Notes under the pieces: generated by a model | The model's database searches: none | The model's input: the letters and a program-made list of their open reading frames with translations, nothing else | What the model was told of the DNA's origin: nothing | Assembly (NCBI RefSeq): GCF_000003605.2 | Contig: NW_003130854.1 | Coordinates: 1,045,012-1,109,011 of the forward strand | Direction of reading: 5' to 3' | Source of the DNA: Saccoglossus kowalevskii | Lineage: Eukaryota > Hemichordata > Enteropneusta > Harrimaniidae | DNA length: 64,000 nt | Made by a program: the position numbers and the translations under genes | Shown here: one piece after another, positions 48,630-60,700 of the stretch | Numbering within the stretch: the first letter of the stretch is position 1 | How the letters are laid out: every line of letters begins with the position of its first letter

Positions 48630-49677
48630 TTTGTAAAATCGTAATTGCTTTGTATGTTGGTGAACAATAAAGATTACAGTAGACTTACATATGTATTACC
48701 AAATATTGCAATGTTGTGTTTTGAAGTCATTAATATTAATTTATGATTATAAAATTTCTTTTATGCACTAAGTTCTGTATTCTACAACTTTTTGCCAACG
48801 ATAGTGCTCTGCTTCAAAACTTGCATGTACTACCAGAAAAAAATATATAACCACTTGTAAAGGAACATTTGTTTATTGTGCTACTGTACAAACATAAACA
48901 TTTTCCCAGAAATGAATCATGTAAAACGATGTCTAAATATTATACACGTACATGAAGTGACAGCTCAATCATGAACACTACCATCTAGTGTCAACAAATG
49001 GTAATTATTACACTTGACTACATTTGGTGATTTCTCACCATGTTGTATTCGATAAGTGAAAGCAATGACACTTTTTAATTGGTCCAAATTGACAAAATAA
49101 AAACAATATATTCATAAATGTGAAAATTATGTGCATCAAAAGTTTAGAAACATAAGTTGTGTTTTCCTTCTTTCATTTAATTAAAGCAGTGTTAGCCGAA
49201 TTCAAATTTTGCTTTACTGAGCTAGTTACTGCACATATATGCGAGATATTCTAAAGGGGTTAATTATTCACTGACTGCAAAATGCACTAAACTAAAACCC
49301 AGTGAATATGTAATATTTAGCATAGAACACATTATCTAAATGATTAAACCGTGAATTTAAAACACACTGAATATGCCTGAAATAAATCGGTGAAATTTAA
49401 ACTCAGTGAAAATTAGTCATTTTACAGTAATCTTGAAAACAGCTTGAACCTCCTTACATTACAAAATACATTTGTGGTACAGAACGAATACCAGCACAAA
49501 TTAAACATTCATTGTCATGGTATAGACAATGTAGCCCCAACATCCTGAGTGTACTCGTTTGGTGATTCAGTATTTATTTTGCCAGTGATGTTAGTTGAAA
49601 AATATGAAAAACACAGGTCATGTCGCTATAACTAAAGGTAACACTATGTACATAATGGGCAATCAAGGTAATTAGTG
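48630..49677. other. Spacer between converging genes
   Basis: It holds the 3' UTR and poly-A site of the secreted-protein gene (AATAAA at 48666) and, on the other strand, the 3' UTR of IFT22. A degraded TACTGTA-type MITE lies at about 49253-49429. Nothing else was recognised. Confidence 0.5.
49253..49429. mobile_element. Degraded TACTGTAAAATAC-type MITE
   Basis: The right end ATTTTACAGTA and internal blocks of the CAGTGAAAAT/CAGTGAATAT type are kept, but the left end has diverged and its edge is approximate. It sits in the likely 3' flank of IFT22. Confidence 0.5.
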
Positions 49678-52600
49678 CTAATTAATTATACTAAGTTCTT
49701 CTTGATCACGTTTGTCTGTCATTGCAGTGAAAAGTTTTGATAGATAGTTAGCAAAGTGGGTTCTGACGCCGTCGTGGTCTTCTTCTAAATTGGTCGACAC
49801 CTGAGTGACCTTGGCCATTGTGCTTCCGAGTTGAACCTTAGCGTGGCTGGATGAATTGGGTTTCTGATGGGCAAATATTATACACTGTGAGTCACGTAGA
49901 CCCTGCCCAACAACAAAGTTAGAATACCTGTAATAAAATCAGATGTAATTAAAATCAGTGCTAGTCATCCTCTTTAGTTGTACAGATTTACAGTGTGTAC
50001 TAAAATAAACTGATCACAATAACTGTTATATGCCTGCAAATTCTTAGGAACATCACCAACAGTGTTTGTTTCGACTCCAACCATTGAAACAATAAAACAT
50101 TATTTACATATCAAAAGTTTCACTATATTGAACAGGGGCTGCTCAAATTTGAAAATAATATTGTGTATTTGTGATCAAATAATTCCCAATGTTCATATGT
50201 AGAATGCTTATAAGATTCACTAAGTAACCACTATGACATTTCTGAGTATATTTTGAATCCAAATCCATAAATCCAATTTGAAAATGGTTTCATCTTCTCA
50301 CTGTGTTTGAATCTGAGAGGTTTTAACTGCACTCTAGTTGTGGGTATCACTTGTTAAAATGGTCGTGTGTCCAGCAGCATCAGCTTGTGGAATTGAAAGT
50401 GCTGAAGTAAAAAAAAAAACACCGCTGATAATGTTCCCAGGATTATTGCAATGCTGCGAGAGAAACTATTAGAAAGATTTCTCAGATCAGTTTAGTTTAG
50501 TTTATTATTAATTAAGACAGAGCTGATAAGCATTCTCCTTTGAGGGTGAACATAACAGAAATGGTTTAGACAGAAATCCCCAAAATATTTTAAAAATAAT
50601 CTTCAAGATGATGAAATATGATTAGACCCTCTATAATTACTGAGATCAAAATTTGGAGCCTAATTGGTTAGAATGAGGTTACAGTTACAATCAAGAAAAT
50701 GCAAAATCTTTTGAAGAATATAAATTACATACTTTTTTATTTGCAATTTAATATTTAATGAATATAACCAGTAATTTAGCTCGTGATTGTTCAACAATGT
50801 CCATTTGGTCAAAAAATTATAGAAAAATGCATTAAAAATGGCAAAATGTTGCATTTTGTCAAATTCATGATTGTGGAGTATTTGCAAACAGCAAGACTAA
50901 GTTTATTACAACACATTGCGTACTGACACTGTTTTTATACCATTCATATCCACTATCCATCATGGGGGCTTGCAGGAGGCAATGCGTTTAATTAACTGAC
51001 TCTAGATTCCTAGAGCAAGCAGCATACTAAAAAAAAACTTTAGACTTACCACATTTCTAGCTGTTTATCATGATTTGATTGGTCAGGATTATACACCATA
51101 ACTACGCCATTGGTATCTTTCATGAATGCTGGCCAACACGTTTCAAATCTGAAAGAGTAATATCAATATTCACACAAACACTTTGGAGCATTTTCCATAG
51201 GATTCCGATCTCATGTAAATGCACTATTCCATGGAAAACTTGTACTACGATAATTTTTCAAAATTCTCAGTCATATGTAGCCCACATAACACTACATATA
51301 ATTTTTTAAAGCAAGTTTATTTTATGAAAAAATTTAGTTGGGTGCCCATATATTTTTATTTCAAATTTTTAACATTACTCTTGCTGAAATTTGAGTATTT
51401 TTTCAATGGTAGCAAACTACTGTAAAAGAACTGAAAATCCAGAATCTCACAATAGATTTACTTACGGTACAGTTGGTACCGTACACTAACAGGAAACAAA
51501 TTACAGATTATGAACTTGTACTCTATAAAAACAAAGGTAACTGATGATGTGATCTCAAGGGTTGAAAGCTGCTTCTTGATGTATTTGTGATTGACAGAAA
51601 AATTTAGACATTCAAATGGGTGTTTTGTATGGAGTTTAATTTTGATGAGTTGAAATGTCAAACAGGAATAAAGATCTATTCGTTGGATTTTATTTTCACT
51701 GAATCATCCCTTTAGCAAAAATAGCGAGTAAGTATTTTACAGTAATTGAGAAATTAGAAAAAAATTTGTGACTTCTTAATGTAAAGTCACGTTTTTCCCC
51801 TCAAAGACATCTATTTTATGCTCATATCAATTGAAATAGTGAGCACCAGATCAAATAAAAATCAAACACTCACTTTTGATTACCACTACAGTCCCATAAT
51901 TCCACTTCAGCATTTGCCAATCTTCCTCCAACGTGCAGATTAGTTTCAAATTCTAAAATTCTGAAAACAAGTGGGGGGGGGGGGGGGTAAAGTATGTTTA
52001 AATATCATAGTGTAGATGAAGTACTAGTATGACTTTACAATAAGCAAAGTGTGATTGACATGAGTGGGATTAAATCAAGGAAATACTCGCTGTTACGGCA
52101 CGCCTGATTGGCTGAAAATGAATATGTGCACTTGATTTACCCAGAACTCTGTGCGAATCCCCCTTGATTCTGGCTGCTGGCCATTTTCGATCATGAAATT
52201 GTCGGATATCACCAGAAAACTCGCAATTTGTGCAGTTTTGAATAAAACCAAGTTAGGCTTGTAGGTAGGGCTTTGGCGAAATTTGAAGAAGCAACTAATA
52301 CTGTAGAATACTTTATTTTCGCTTGGAATTTATTTTCGCTATTTTCGCTGAAGGGATGATTCCGTGAAAATAAAATCCAGCGAATATACTTTTTTTCCTA
52401 TATTTAACATTAAACTCATCAAAAATGAGTGAAAATAAATTCCATACAAAACGCCCAAAAAGCCTTTTCAGCGAAAATTAATTCCAGCGAAAATAAAGTA
52501 TTCCACAGTATTCTTATATTCTTCAACCTGGTGTTTTTTTTAGATTTTATTTTTCATTCTTTTCGTCTGTTTTTTCGAGTTTAAAAAATGTGAGCTGGCT

Positions 52601-53209
52601 GGAGCCTTCATCCCTTGTCTATTTCTTACACTAGATACCAGCTGATACCACCACCACCCCCCCACCACCCCCAGCTCATAGAGACTGCGTATTACAGTTG
52701 ATTATAGTTCCTGGGCTCCCTGTGGATTTACTAGGTGCCATGTTTCACAACTTGTTTATTTATATACGTATAGCGGATGATTTTTTTTTTGAAAATTAGT
52801 ATTTATTGATTTTCAGCCCCCAAGTGACTGTGCTGTCAGCTCTGAAACTCACCTGACTCCTTGGGTTGCGTGGTACTCCCCACCAGACGTATCGGTTGCA
52901 TCAGCGAGAAAATTGGATATCGCTGTCTTTCCACTCTGCGTGAATAAATTGAAATCGTGTTTTTAAGAATCCTGAATATTCACCTCACAACCACGGTTTC
53001 TATGCACATGTAAACAACTACCAGGACGCGGCCATTTTGAATTCCGTGTTTTGCAAATTTCAAACAACGTTTTGATTGCAAAATTCATTCAGTACTTTTG
53101 AAACAGTTTTCTCTTCTAGGTCAAATAATGTCGAATGTATAAACAGAAGCATAGAAACGAGTCTACTTACTTCACACGGCCCGAGAACGAGAATTTTTGC
53201 CTTGTACAT
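49678..53209 (-). CDS. IFT22: IFT22 (RABL5), intraflagellar transport small GTPase, complete
   Basis: Five minus-strand exons: 53171-53209, 52853-52935, 51874-51960, 51050-51148 and 49678-49927. All have GT-AG borders and matching phases (0, 2, 2, 2); total 558 nt, 185 aa, the same length as human IFT22 as I recall it. The start MYKAKILVLGPCE leads into the P-loop GPCESGKT (residues 10-17), which is split by intron 1. Then come the HATQGVRILEFE switch-I area, WDCSGNQKFE (DxxG at 64-67), CWPAFMKDTNGVVMVYNPD, IIFAHQKP in place of the NKxD motif, and the family's C-terminal end DKRDQEELSIIN. There is no C-terminal cysteine for prenylation, as is normal for this protein. It is a subunit of the IFT-B complex that carries cargo along cilia. 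The reading frame is intact. Confidence 0.96.
51597..51744. mobile_element. TACTGTAAAATAC-type MITE, partial, in IFT22 intron 3
   Basis: It shares GGTGTTTTGTATGGA, GGATTTTATTTTCACTGAAT, CATCCCTTTAGC and the end GTATTTTACAGTA with the full copies. The left end is missing or diverged. Confidence 0.65.
52299..52510. mobile_element. TACTGTAAAATAC-type MITE, full, in IFT22 intron 2
   Basis: It begins TACTGTAGAATACTTTATT and ends AAAGTATTCCACAGTA, with inverted ends about 25-30 bases long. Internal blocks TTCGCTGAAGGGATGATTC, AAAATCCAGCGAATATAC and AATAAATTCCATACAAAAC match the copy at 29928-30097. Confidence 0.8.
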
Positions 53210-54781
53210 ATCCCACTGTCTATGTAGCGACTTGACCACAGAAAAGGTATGTGCAACGGCGCCCTCTTGTTCAGAATGTGCACACGCTTTTGTTTTCTTG
53301 CAAACAGCGCCACAGTTTGAAGTGTGGCCCAGTTTTTCAATCGGGAGGGAATGATTCTACTTACTATAAATTAAGATTCATTTTATAATAATATGCTGAA
53401 GTCATCTCTATATCGTGGTGTATAAAACAAGTTCGCAATTCTCACCTATTCTAATTAAGTTCTATATTTCATGAAACTGTTTCATCTGTTTTTTTAGTAA
53501 AATATATAAAATGTATACTCATCCCAACTGGAGCCAGTCTATTTTTACATTAAATTTCAAACAAACTCGTGTGTTGGACCCAGGTTTTGTCTTAGCAGTT
53601 TTGTGTAGCGAGTTCCAGTGAGAAAATGACGAGGAATTGACAACATATGATTGTATTTTTATTACAAATGGAACCTCCTCTCTCTAATACTGGGAGTTCA
53701 CAATGCAGAATATTGAGTCAATGTAATGCCTGGTTGGACCATTAACCAAAGTAGAACCAATCAGCACACTCAAGTATTTGCAAAGTAAATGGTCACACAC
53801 TCTCATTCACACTTCCAGTACTTTTGACACACTTGTTGCCAAAACTCAGACCAAATTTAATACTTTTCATATTCCTTACCCAGTGAGGCACAAATTCATG
53901 ACCCATATTAGAAATGACACCATATTTTAAATCAAATCAATTTATTTACAGTAAAAACATTGGTTGAAAAACAAATACATAGAAAAAAAAATCCTTTATT
54001 TACATATGAAATATACATAGTTGTGCTAAATCCAAAATTCATAATTTGTTTTACACACAAAACAAGAACTTAATACAACATGTAGTATAATAGGATCACC
54101 ATGACAAATCTTCTATATGCATATATACAGAAATAGGCGACAAAGAAGACTGGACGTCATACATGAACTAATCTTGAAAATTCACAATCCAGACTCAGTT
54201 CATTTCCAAAAAACTATGCAATGATTAGTTATTGGTGAAAACACATGTATAATTCCAGTTACTGTAGTAATGGACGTCTCGGGACATCTAGAGTGTGTAT
54301 GACTGTCATAACAATATCTAAAAAATTTAAAAATGAACTAAGTGACCAATATGTGACTGTGTTGTAAACGGTGTTGTCCTATGACAACTTTGATTGGTCA
54401 GTCATATATACGCTAAAGTTGAAATTAGGTTTTCTGACTCCGACATCGCACACTGCGTAGGAATATTTTGAATTATTAATGCGCTTACACACTGAACTTT
54501 ACCCTTATAATTTGTCTATTTAACATTCAGGCACTCCCGAATCCCACTGTGCTGAATGTTGGCACTGTATGCACCCCTTTTTATATAATATATCATAATA
54601 CACAGAGAATGAAAACATTACGTTCCAAAATGGTTTCATCATTTTTATTATGCATATACTGAAATTGTGACATTCTATTGATTCAAATAAACGTTGGCAT
54701 GATATTTGTAGTCTACTTGAGTGGCTATTTTGTTTGCATTCATTTATGAGCTACCTAAAAGTTCTTTTAATTAATTTCTTT
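53210..54781. other. Spacer between LRRC43 and IFT22
   Basis: This 1.57-kb stretch must hold the 3' UTR of LRRC43 (a minus-strand AATAAA lies at 54644-54649) and the promoter of IFT22. No TATA box is evident upstream of 53209. No other gene or defined repeat was seen. Confidence 0.5.
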
Positions 54782-57700
54782 TTAGTTTGCTTCATCATTT
54801 GGTGGCGGTTCACTTTTTTCAATTTTTGGTTTGACGATAGCGTCCGCAGCTGACTCCCAATGATGCAGTTCAATCTCAATCTGTACGGTCAGCGGCGGCT
54901 TTTCCTTTGGTTTGTCTTCCCCGTCCTGGTTCTCACTGACATTGGATTTAGCTGATCCAGATTTCTTGGCCTTGTCCTTCTTGTCCACCTTGCCACCTTT
55001 CTTGTCTGAAACCAACAAGTCAAGTTAGGACAACTTTGGCATATACTACATTCGTGTACAAGTTGTTAGTTACTGTGAAATACTTTATTTTAGCTGGAAT
55101 TAATTTTCGCTGAAAAGAGTTTTGGGGTGTTTTGTATGGAATTTATTTTCACTGATTTTTGTCGAGTTGAATGTAAAATATAGGAAAAAAGGTACATTCG
55201 CTGGATTTTAATTTCACTGAATCATTCCGTCAGCAAAAATAGGGAAAATTAATTCCAAGCGAAAATAAAGTATTTTACAGTAGATGCAAATACATTCACG
55301 TAATACACCGCAATAGATTATTAGGTCACATCAATCCAAACAATGAGTTTATTTTAAAGACCAGAAAAGAAAACAAGACATTTTTTTCATTGCAGTTATA
55401 GATCTCACAAATACTAACTCTGCGAATTGCAACCTGCGCCCTCTAGTGATAATTTTGGGAAAGTGAGTGATGAATTGGCAGAAGAATCAGAAAAAGTTTT
55501 CTGTAGTTTTGAAGCAAAATTGTGTTGAATGTCTCCCACGTTTTCTAGTTTTCATAATGTTAGACAATTCACTAACAATTTGTGAATATATTGCTTTATT
55601 GCTGTACAAAAAAAAATCAACCCAATTTTGTAGATACATGTATTACCGGTATTTTATGCTGATTTTAGGGTTAATACATGAGTCTATCAAAAAAAAAAAG
55701 GAAAACATGACCTATTTAATTATGAAATACATATTTTACCCTTTTTTTTAGTTCAAGATATTTAAACAATGTAGGAACAAATCTTTTTTGAAAACGTAAC
55801 AACAAAATTTGAAATACAGCATCTTCAGAAAAAAACTCTATATAGCTTCCCCCTGAAATATTATACTTTTTGTTTTGAGTGATTTTTGTCAGTTTAATTC
55901 ATTACAATCAGGGTAGTTCACATTAGTACATTGTAATAGAATTTATCATAATTAGCCTATTCAGTGGTATCAGTAATTTACCGGTACCACATATAGCAAA
56001 TGATCGTCTCTTACGAATATCTGGCTTTCATTCATTTGATAATAGGAATTTAACGACCCATCTGTCGATCATTTCCCCCCAAAAAATGGCAAATCTAGAA
56101 AGCATATGCAGATAAAATTGCTTGCAAGCAAGCCACAAGCACTTAATTATTTTTAAAATCAATTTAAAGAAATAAGATAGATGAGTGATATTTTTAGTGA
56201 CACATGTACAACAAACATTAATGATGATAACAGTTAATATATATATTAGCGTAACCAACAACAATACACATGCAAATTATCAGTATCAAGTCAGCCTGAA
56301 CCTCACAGGACTTTCCATTGTACAACTGATGTAGTGTCAGAATCACTATCACGACATGTTATGCAACAACTGTATATACCTGGAATGTATAATGTTTGGC
56401 TCATTGATTATTCAACCTGATGTTGCACCCCAGACTGCAAGGGACTCTGATCAGCGTAAATACAGAAATAAAAAGGGATGGGGAGTTGTCGGGATGAGTT
56501 GTTGGTGTTGGGTGGTGCGCAACCCTTTCAACATGGCTATAACTTCATGCTTCTCAGTGTATTTATTGCAGAAACTCTTCATAAATATGAATGGCTATAG
56601 CATGAAGGTCACAGGTCAACATTGACAGTATGAGAACTGTGATATTGTTGACTCAGGAACACACCAAACATCAAAGAAACCAGAGAGCTCTCAAGTTTAA
56701 TTTCTTGTTTATTCCGCCAATTTCAGTTTCACCAATGGCACTACTTTTTTACATATCAATACACTTGGGTGATCAGGTGACATATAACACCATTGCAATA
56801 AAGTAGTATCAAAAGCGTCACAGAACATACAGGATGTTGTGAAGTAATGGCAATAATGAGTGAATACATTTAGTACAACAGTTGAACACAACACAATTAA
56901 TTTTAATTAGTTAGTTTTAAACACAGCACACACCTGGTTTGTCTTTACCCTTGTCTTTATTACCTTTGTCTGACTTTGCATCTTTCACTTTCTTTGTCTT
57001 TGGAGATTCCCCTCGCTCTTTCTTCTTCTTTTTATCCTAGATGAGGCAGATACGGGAAAAATAATGTAACAGTAAATTGAATGCTCTTATTACTAAAAAT
57101 TGATAATTTTTTTATTGTGCCGAAAATATTTGTTTCGTGTCATCTCACAAGTCCGTTAAAAATGTGTAGGTAATACAAGCAAAATACAATTAATGTGACA
57201 ATTTTGAAACAACAAATTATTGGGGGGGGGGGGGGGATAAATTAACGAGCATCTTCACCTTCTTACTAACACTAGCAGTCTCATCTTTATTTTGTTCCGC
57301 TTCCTCCATTCCTCGACACGTAAACGTCTCTTCAAGATAGTATTCCCCTTCTATAAAGTCATCCAAGTCAAGTTTATAAGTGCCGAGTACAGTTGTCTCT
57401 GCCGGCAAACTACGCATCTCAATGTCAGGCTCACCTTTTTTCTTCTTCTTACCATCTTTGGCGTCTTTACCACCCTAAGATTGAAATGATCAATTATGTC
57501 ATATTGATTCTATAAATAAAATCAGCCCGGCAGCTGCATTTGATCTCAACAGAAAATATAATCAGAAAGTTTTTACTGATCATGGCAGTCATGTGCTTTC
57601 ATTATAATAATACAAAAATAAAAGACTGTCAGTAAGACCAGAACACCGAGCATCGGGAGACACTGGTTACGTTTTTTTTTTTTTTTTTTCATTTCTGGAA

Positions 57701-60700
57701 ATCAGGCATTCTGTGTATTCAACCCACACAGTTACACTATATGGTACTCAAAAACCATTTATTTTCACTGACTTTTGATTTCACTATTTTGATGTTTTTA
57801 CCATATTCAACGTGTTTTAATTTGTCAAGGAAACAATGAGTTCTATTGTTATTTTACATGTTCACATAGATTTAATTTAGTGGATTTTACATATCAACGA
57901 AAATAGTAAAAATAAAAGCCTTCACAGTAGTATACTGTTTAATCATTATGAAATACCCCCGGTAGCTAACATGCCATTTTAGCAAAATTCAGTGAACAAT
58001 CTCACTGGTAGAATATACTGTAAAATACTTTATTTTTAGCTGGAATTAATTTTCAGTGAAAATTGTTTTGGGGTGTTTTGTATGGAATTTATTTTCACTG
58101 ATTTTTGATGAGTTGAATGTGAAATATATGATAAAAAGGTATATTCGCTGGATTTTATTTTCACTGAATCGTCCCTTCAGCAAAAATAAAGTGTTTTACA
58201 GTATTCTACTATGGCAGGCAGTCTTGTGTTTATAAATACATATTATAAACAGTTCATACAAATATGGAAAAATATATGACATTTTCAAACCTGCAAGTAA
58301 CATGTCAGGATAATTACAATGCTTTAAACTAAAAAATTAAGAGGAAAAAAAATACATTTCATCAAAAGTATTAAATACATATGTATGCAGCATAATAGGT
58401 TAATAGAATATATGAAATACACGAAATGTGTTCGTGATCGTTCTCGTGCTTATATTGGTTTCAGGCCAGTCAACACGGCAGAACGTTGGTCCAGTTTCGA
58501 GTACTTCATCGACTGCGGACAAGTATTCGCAAGGCAACGGCAGCAGCGACACCAACGGCCATACAAAGAGTAAGAGTAAGTAATGATAGACACAGCCACG
58601 AACCTTATCCCGACCACCCACTCTGGTTTATTTCCAGGTAGTTTAAATACTTCAATTGTATATTAATCATTTCTGTTCCGATTAATTATATATGCAAATT
58701 ATATGCACATTGTTATCGCCACAATGGTTAACATTTCTAGGGAGACTAGCTACTGTACATGCTTCATACATTGCAACGCACACCACAGTTATAAAGACAT
58801 GTAAAAGACTCAACATTTTGTCTTACTTTGTCTTTTGCCTTATCTTTATCTTTGCCGTCTTTTCCCTTGCCTTTCTCTTTACTCGCATCCTTTTCACTCT
58901 TCTTCTGACCGCCTTCCTCTTCCACAGGAAAGGACAACACCTGAAACAACACAAATGAGTCATATAGTGGTTTGACAGCTGGAAGCCCTCGTAGGACTAC
59001 ATGTACATATTTACAGCTGCATTTATAGCCTGGACGTCTGCCAAAGTGAAGTGTTTAAGGTTGTAAATGATTTCAGAATTTTGAAATGCAATCATTCAGT
59101 TCTCACAGGCTACCTTTTCACCACCAGACTTTTTTGTCCAAATTTTTCTGCACTTTTTTCTTCTATTCTTCAATATTTCAAAAAATGAACTTGATTTTTT
59201 GAGCCAACAGACAAAATTTGAGTCAATATTTAATTTTTACTCAAAAAAATTTGGCTATTTTTGTCCCAATTTTTGACTATTTTGTGAATTTGTGATGAAC
59301 TGATGGTGAAAAGGTTAATTTGTAATTCAACCTCTGATGTGAATTAAATTTAACTTTATGAGTGCCATTTTTATTCAACCAATATTTAGGTGCAATATTT
59401 AGCTTATTTTTATGTCTTTTTCAAATTTTTGAGAGATAATTTTGAAATAAATCTAAAACCAAAGTTTTGAATGGTGCCAGAAAAGTTGATTTTGACGCTC
59501 AAAGGGTTAAATTCATATTTAATAAACCAGGTATACTTTGAATGCAAATTTTGTTCACTGGGTTTTAGTCTGTTTACATTAACTTTATTTACCAGAAATC
59601 CAATAGGATCATTGACTTTAACAGTTTTGAAATCATTGGTTGTAGAAAAAAAAAAACATATTTCTATTTAAGCAATAGAACATTTGCTAGTTTTTTAAAA
59701 CCCCAGTGAAGTTTTCACTTTCACCAACTTCCATGATTTACACTGACTCACAAACGTGCACCACTTGCAAAAATAAAGCATCATTTCATTTAACATCTCA
59801 GAGACTTACCTTATCCTCCTTAACAGACAGACTCATCCCATTCTTGAAATACTCCTTGAGAGCCGGCAGATCATCAACGGTGAACTCAAAAGAGTAGCCT
59901 AACTCAATACCGTCCTCAACCCATGGCAACCCGTCTGTCCTGGCTGGTGCTAGCTTCAGACCTGTAGGTTTAGGGGTTTCAGACTTGACCGTTGGGGTGG
60001 CCGATGTCGACTCGTCCCCCACAGCAGTGAAAAACGTACCCGAGAACTCTGAGCAGTGTCAAGGTCAAGTCACAGAACAGAATGACGACAGAAAGTTGCA
60101 GTATATTCACACCATGCAGCATGCATTTAGGAAGGGATCAAGGAAAGAAGAAAAATAAAATAGGATAAGAACTAGTAATACACACCATTTAAATAAACTA
60201 TGATGCACAGATAAGAATATCTACTTTACATAACGAATTGTTATTTTGGTGCATTCTAGCTAGAAATTACTGTAAAACATGTCTTTTTCACGCTCATGTT
60301 TTTTTCGCGAATTTAGCGAGAGAACTGATTCGCTAATTTAACATGTTGCTATTACGTCATTTTACCACAATTCACTAAAATTGCATGCCGCTTTTTCAAC
60401 ATGTTTTACAGTACACATACATGCATTGATTGACCTTGACTTACCAATTCAATATACCAAATTACCCATGTATAGCGACCACCCAAGGGGCTTCATTAAA
60501 ATGATTTTTATAGACAGGTAGTCTTTATAAGAAGGTTTGATTCCTTTTCCTATGGATTACCAGACTATTCATTTGATATAATATTTGTTCAGAAAATAAT
60601 GAAATGGTTATCAAAACATGTATTTGAGTTAATCAAAATTCAAAATTGTTTTATTTACAGAATTATTATTATTTTGGTCTCTAAACAAAGGCAGATTCGC

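Noticed and set aside
53076-53354. 92-codon plus-strand frame
   Set aside because: It overlaps IFT22 exon 1 on the opposite strand and shows no domain.
55467-55751. 94-codon plus-strand frame
   Set aside because: It is entirely inside an LRRC43 intron, AT-rich and without any motif.
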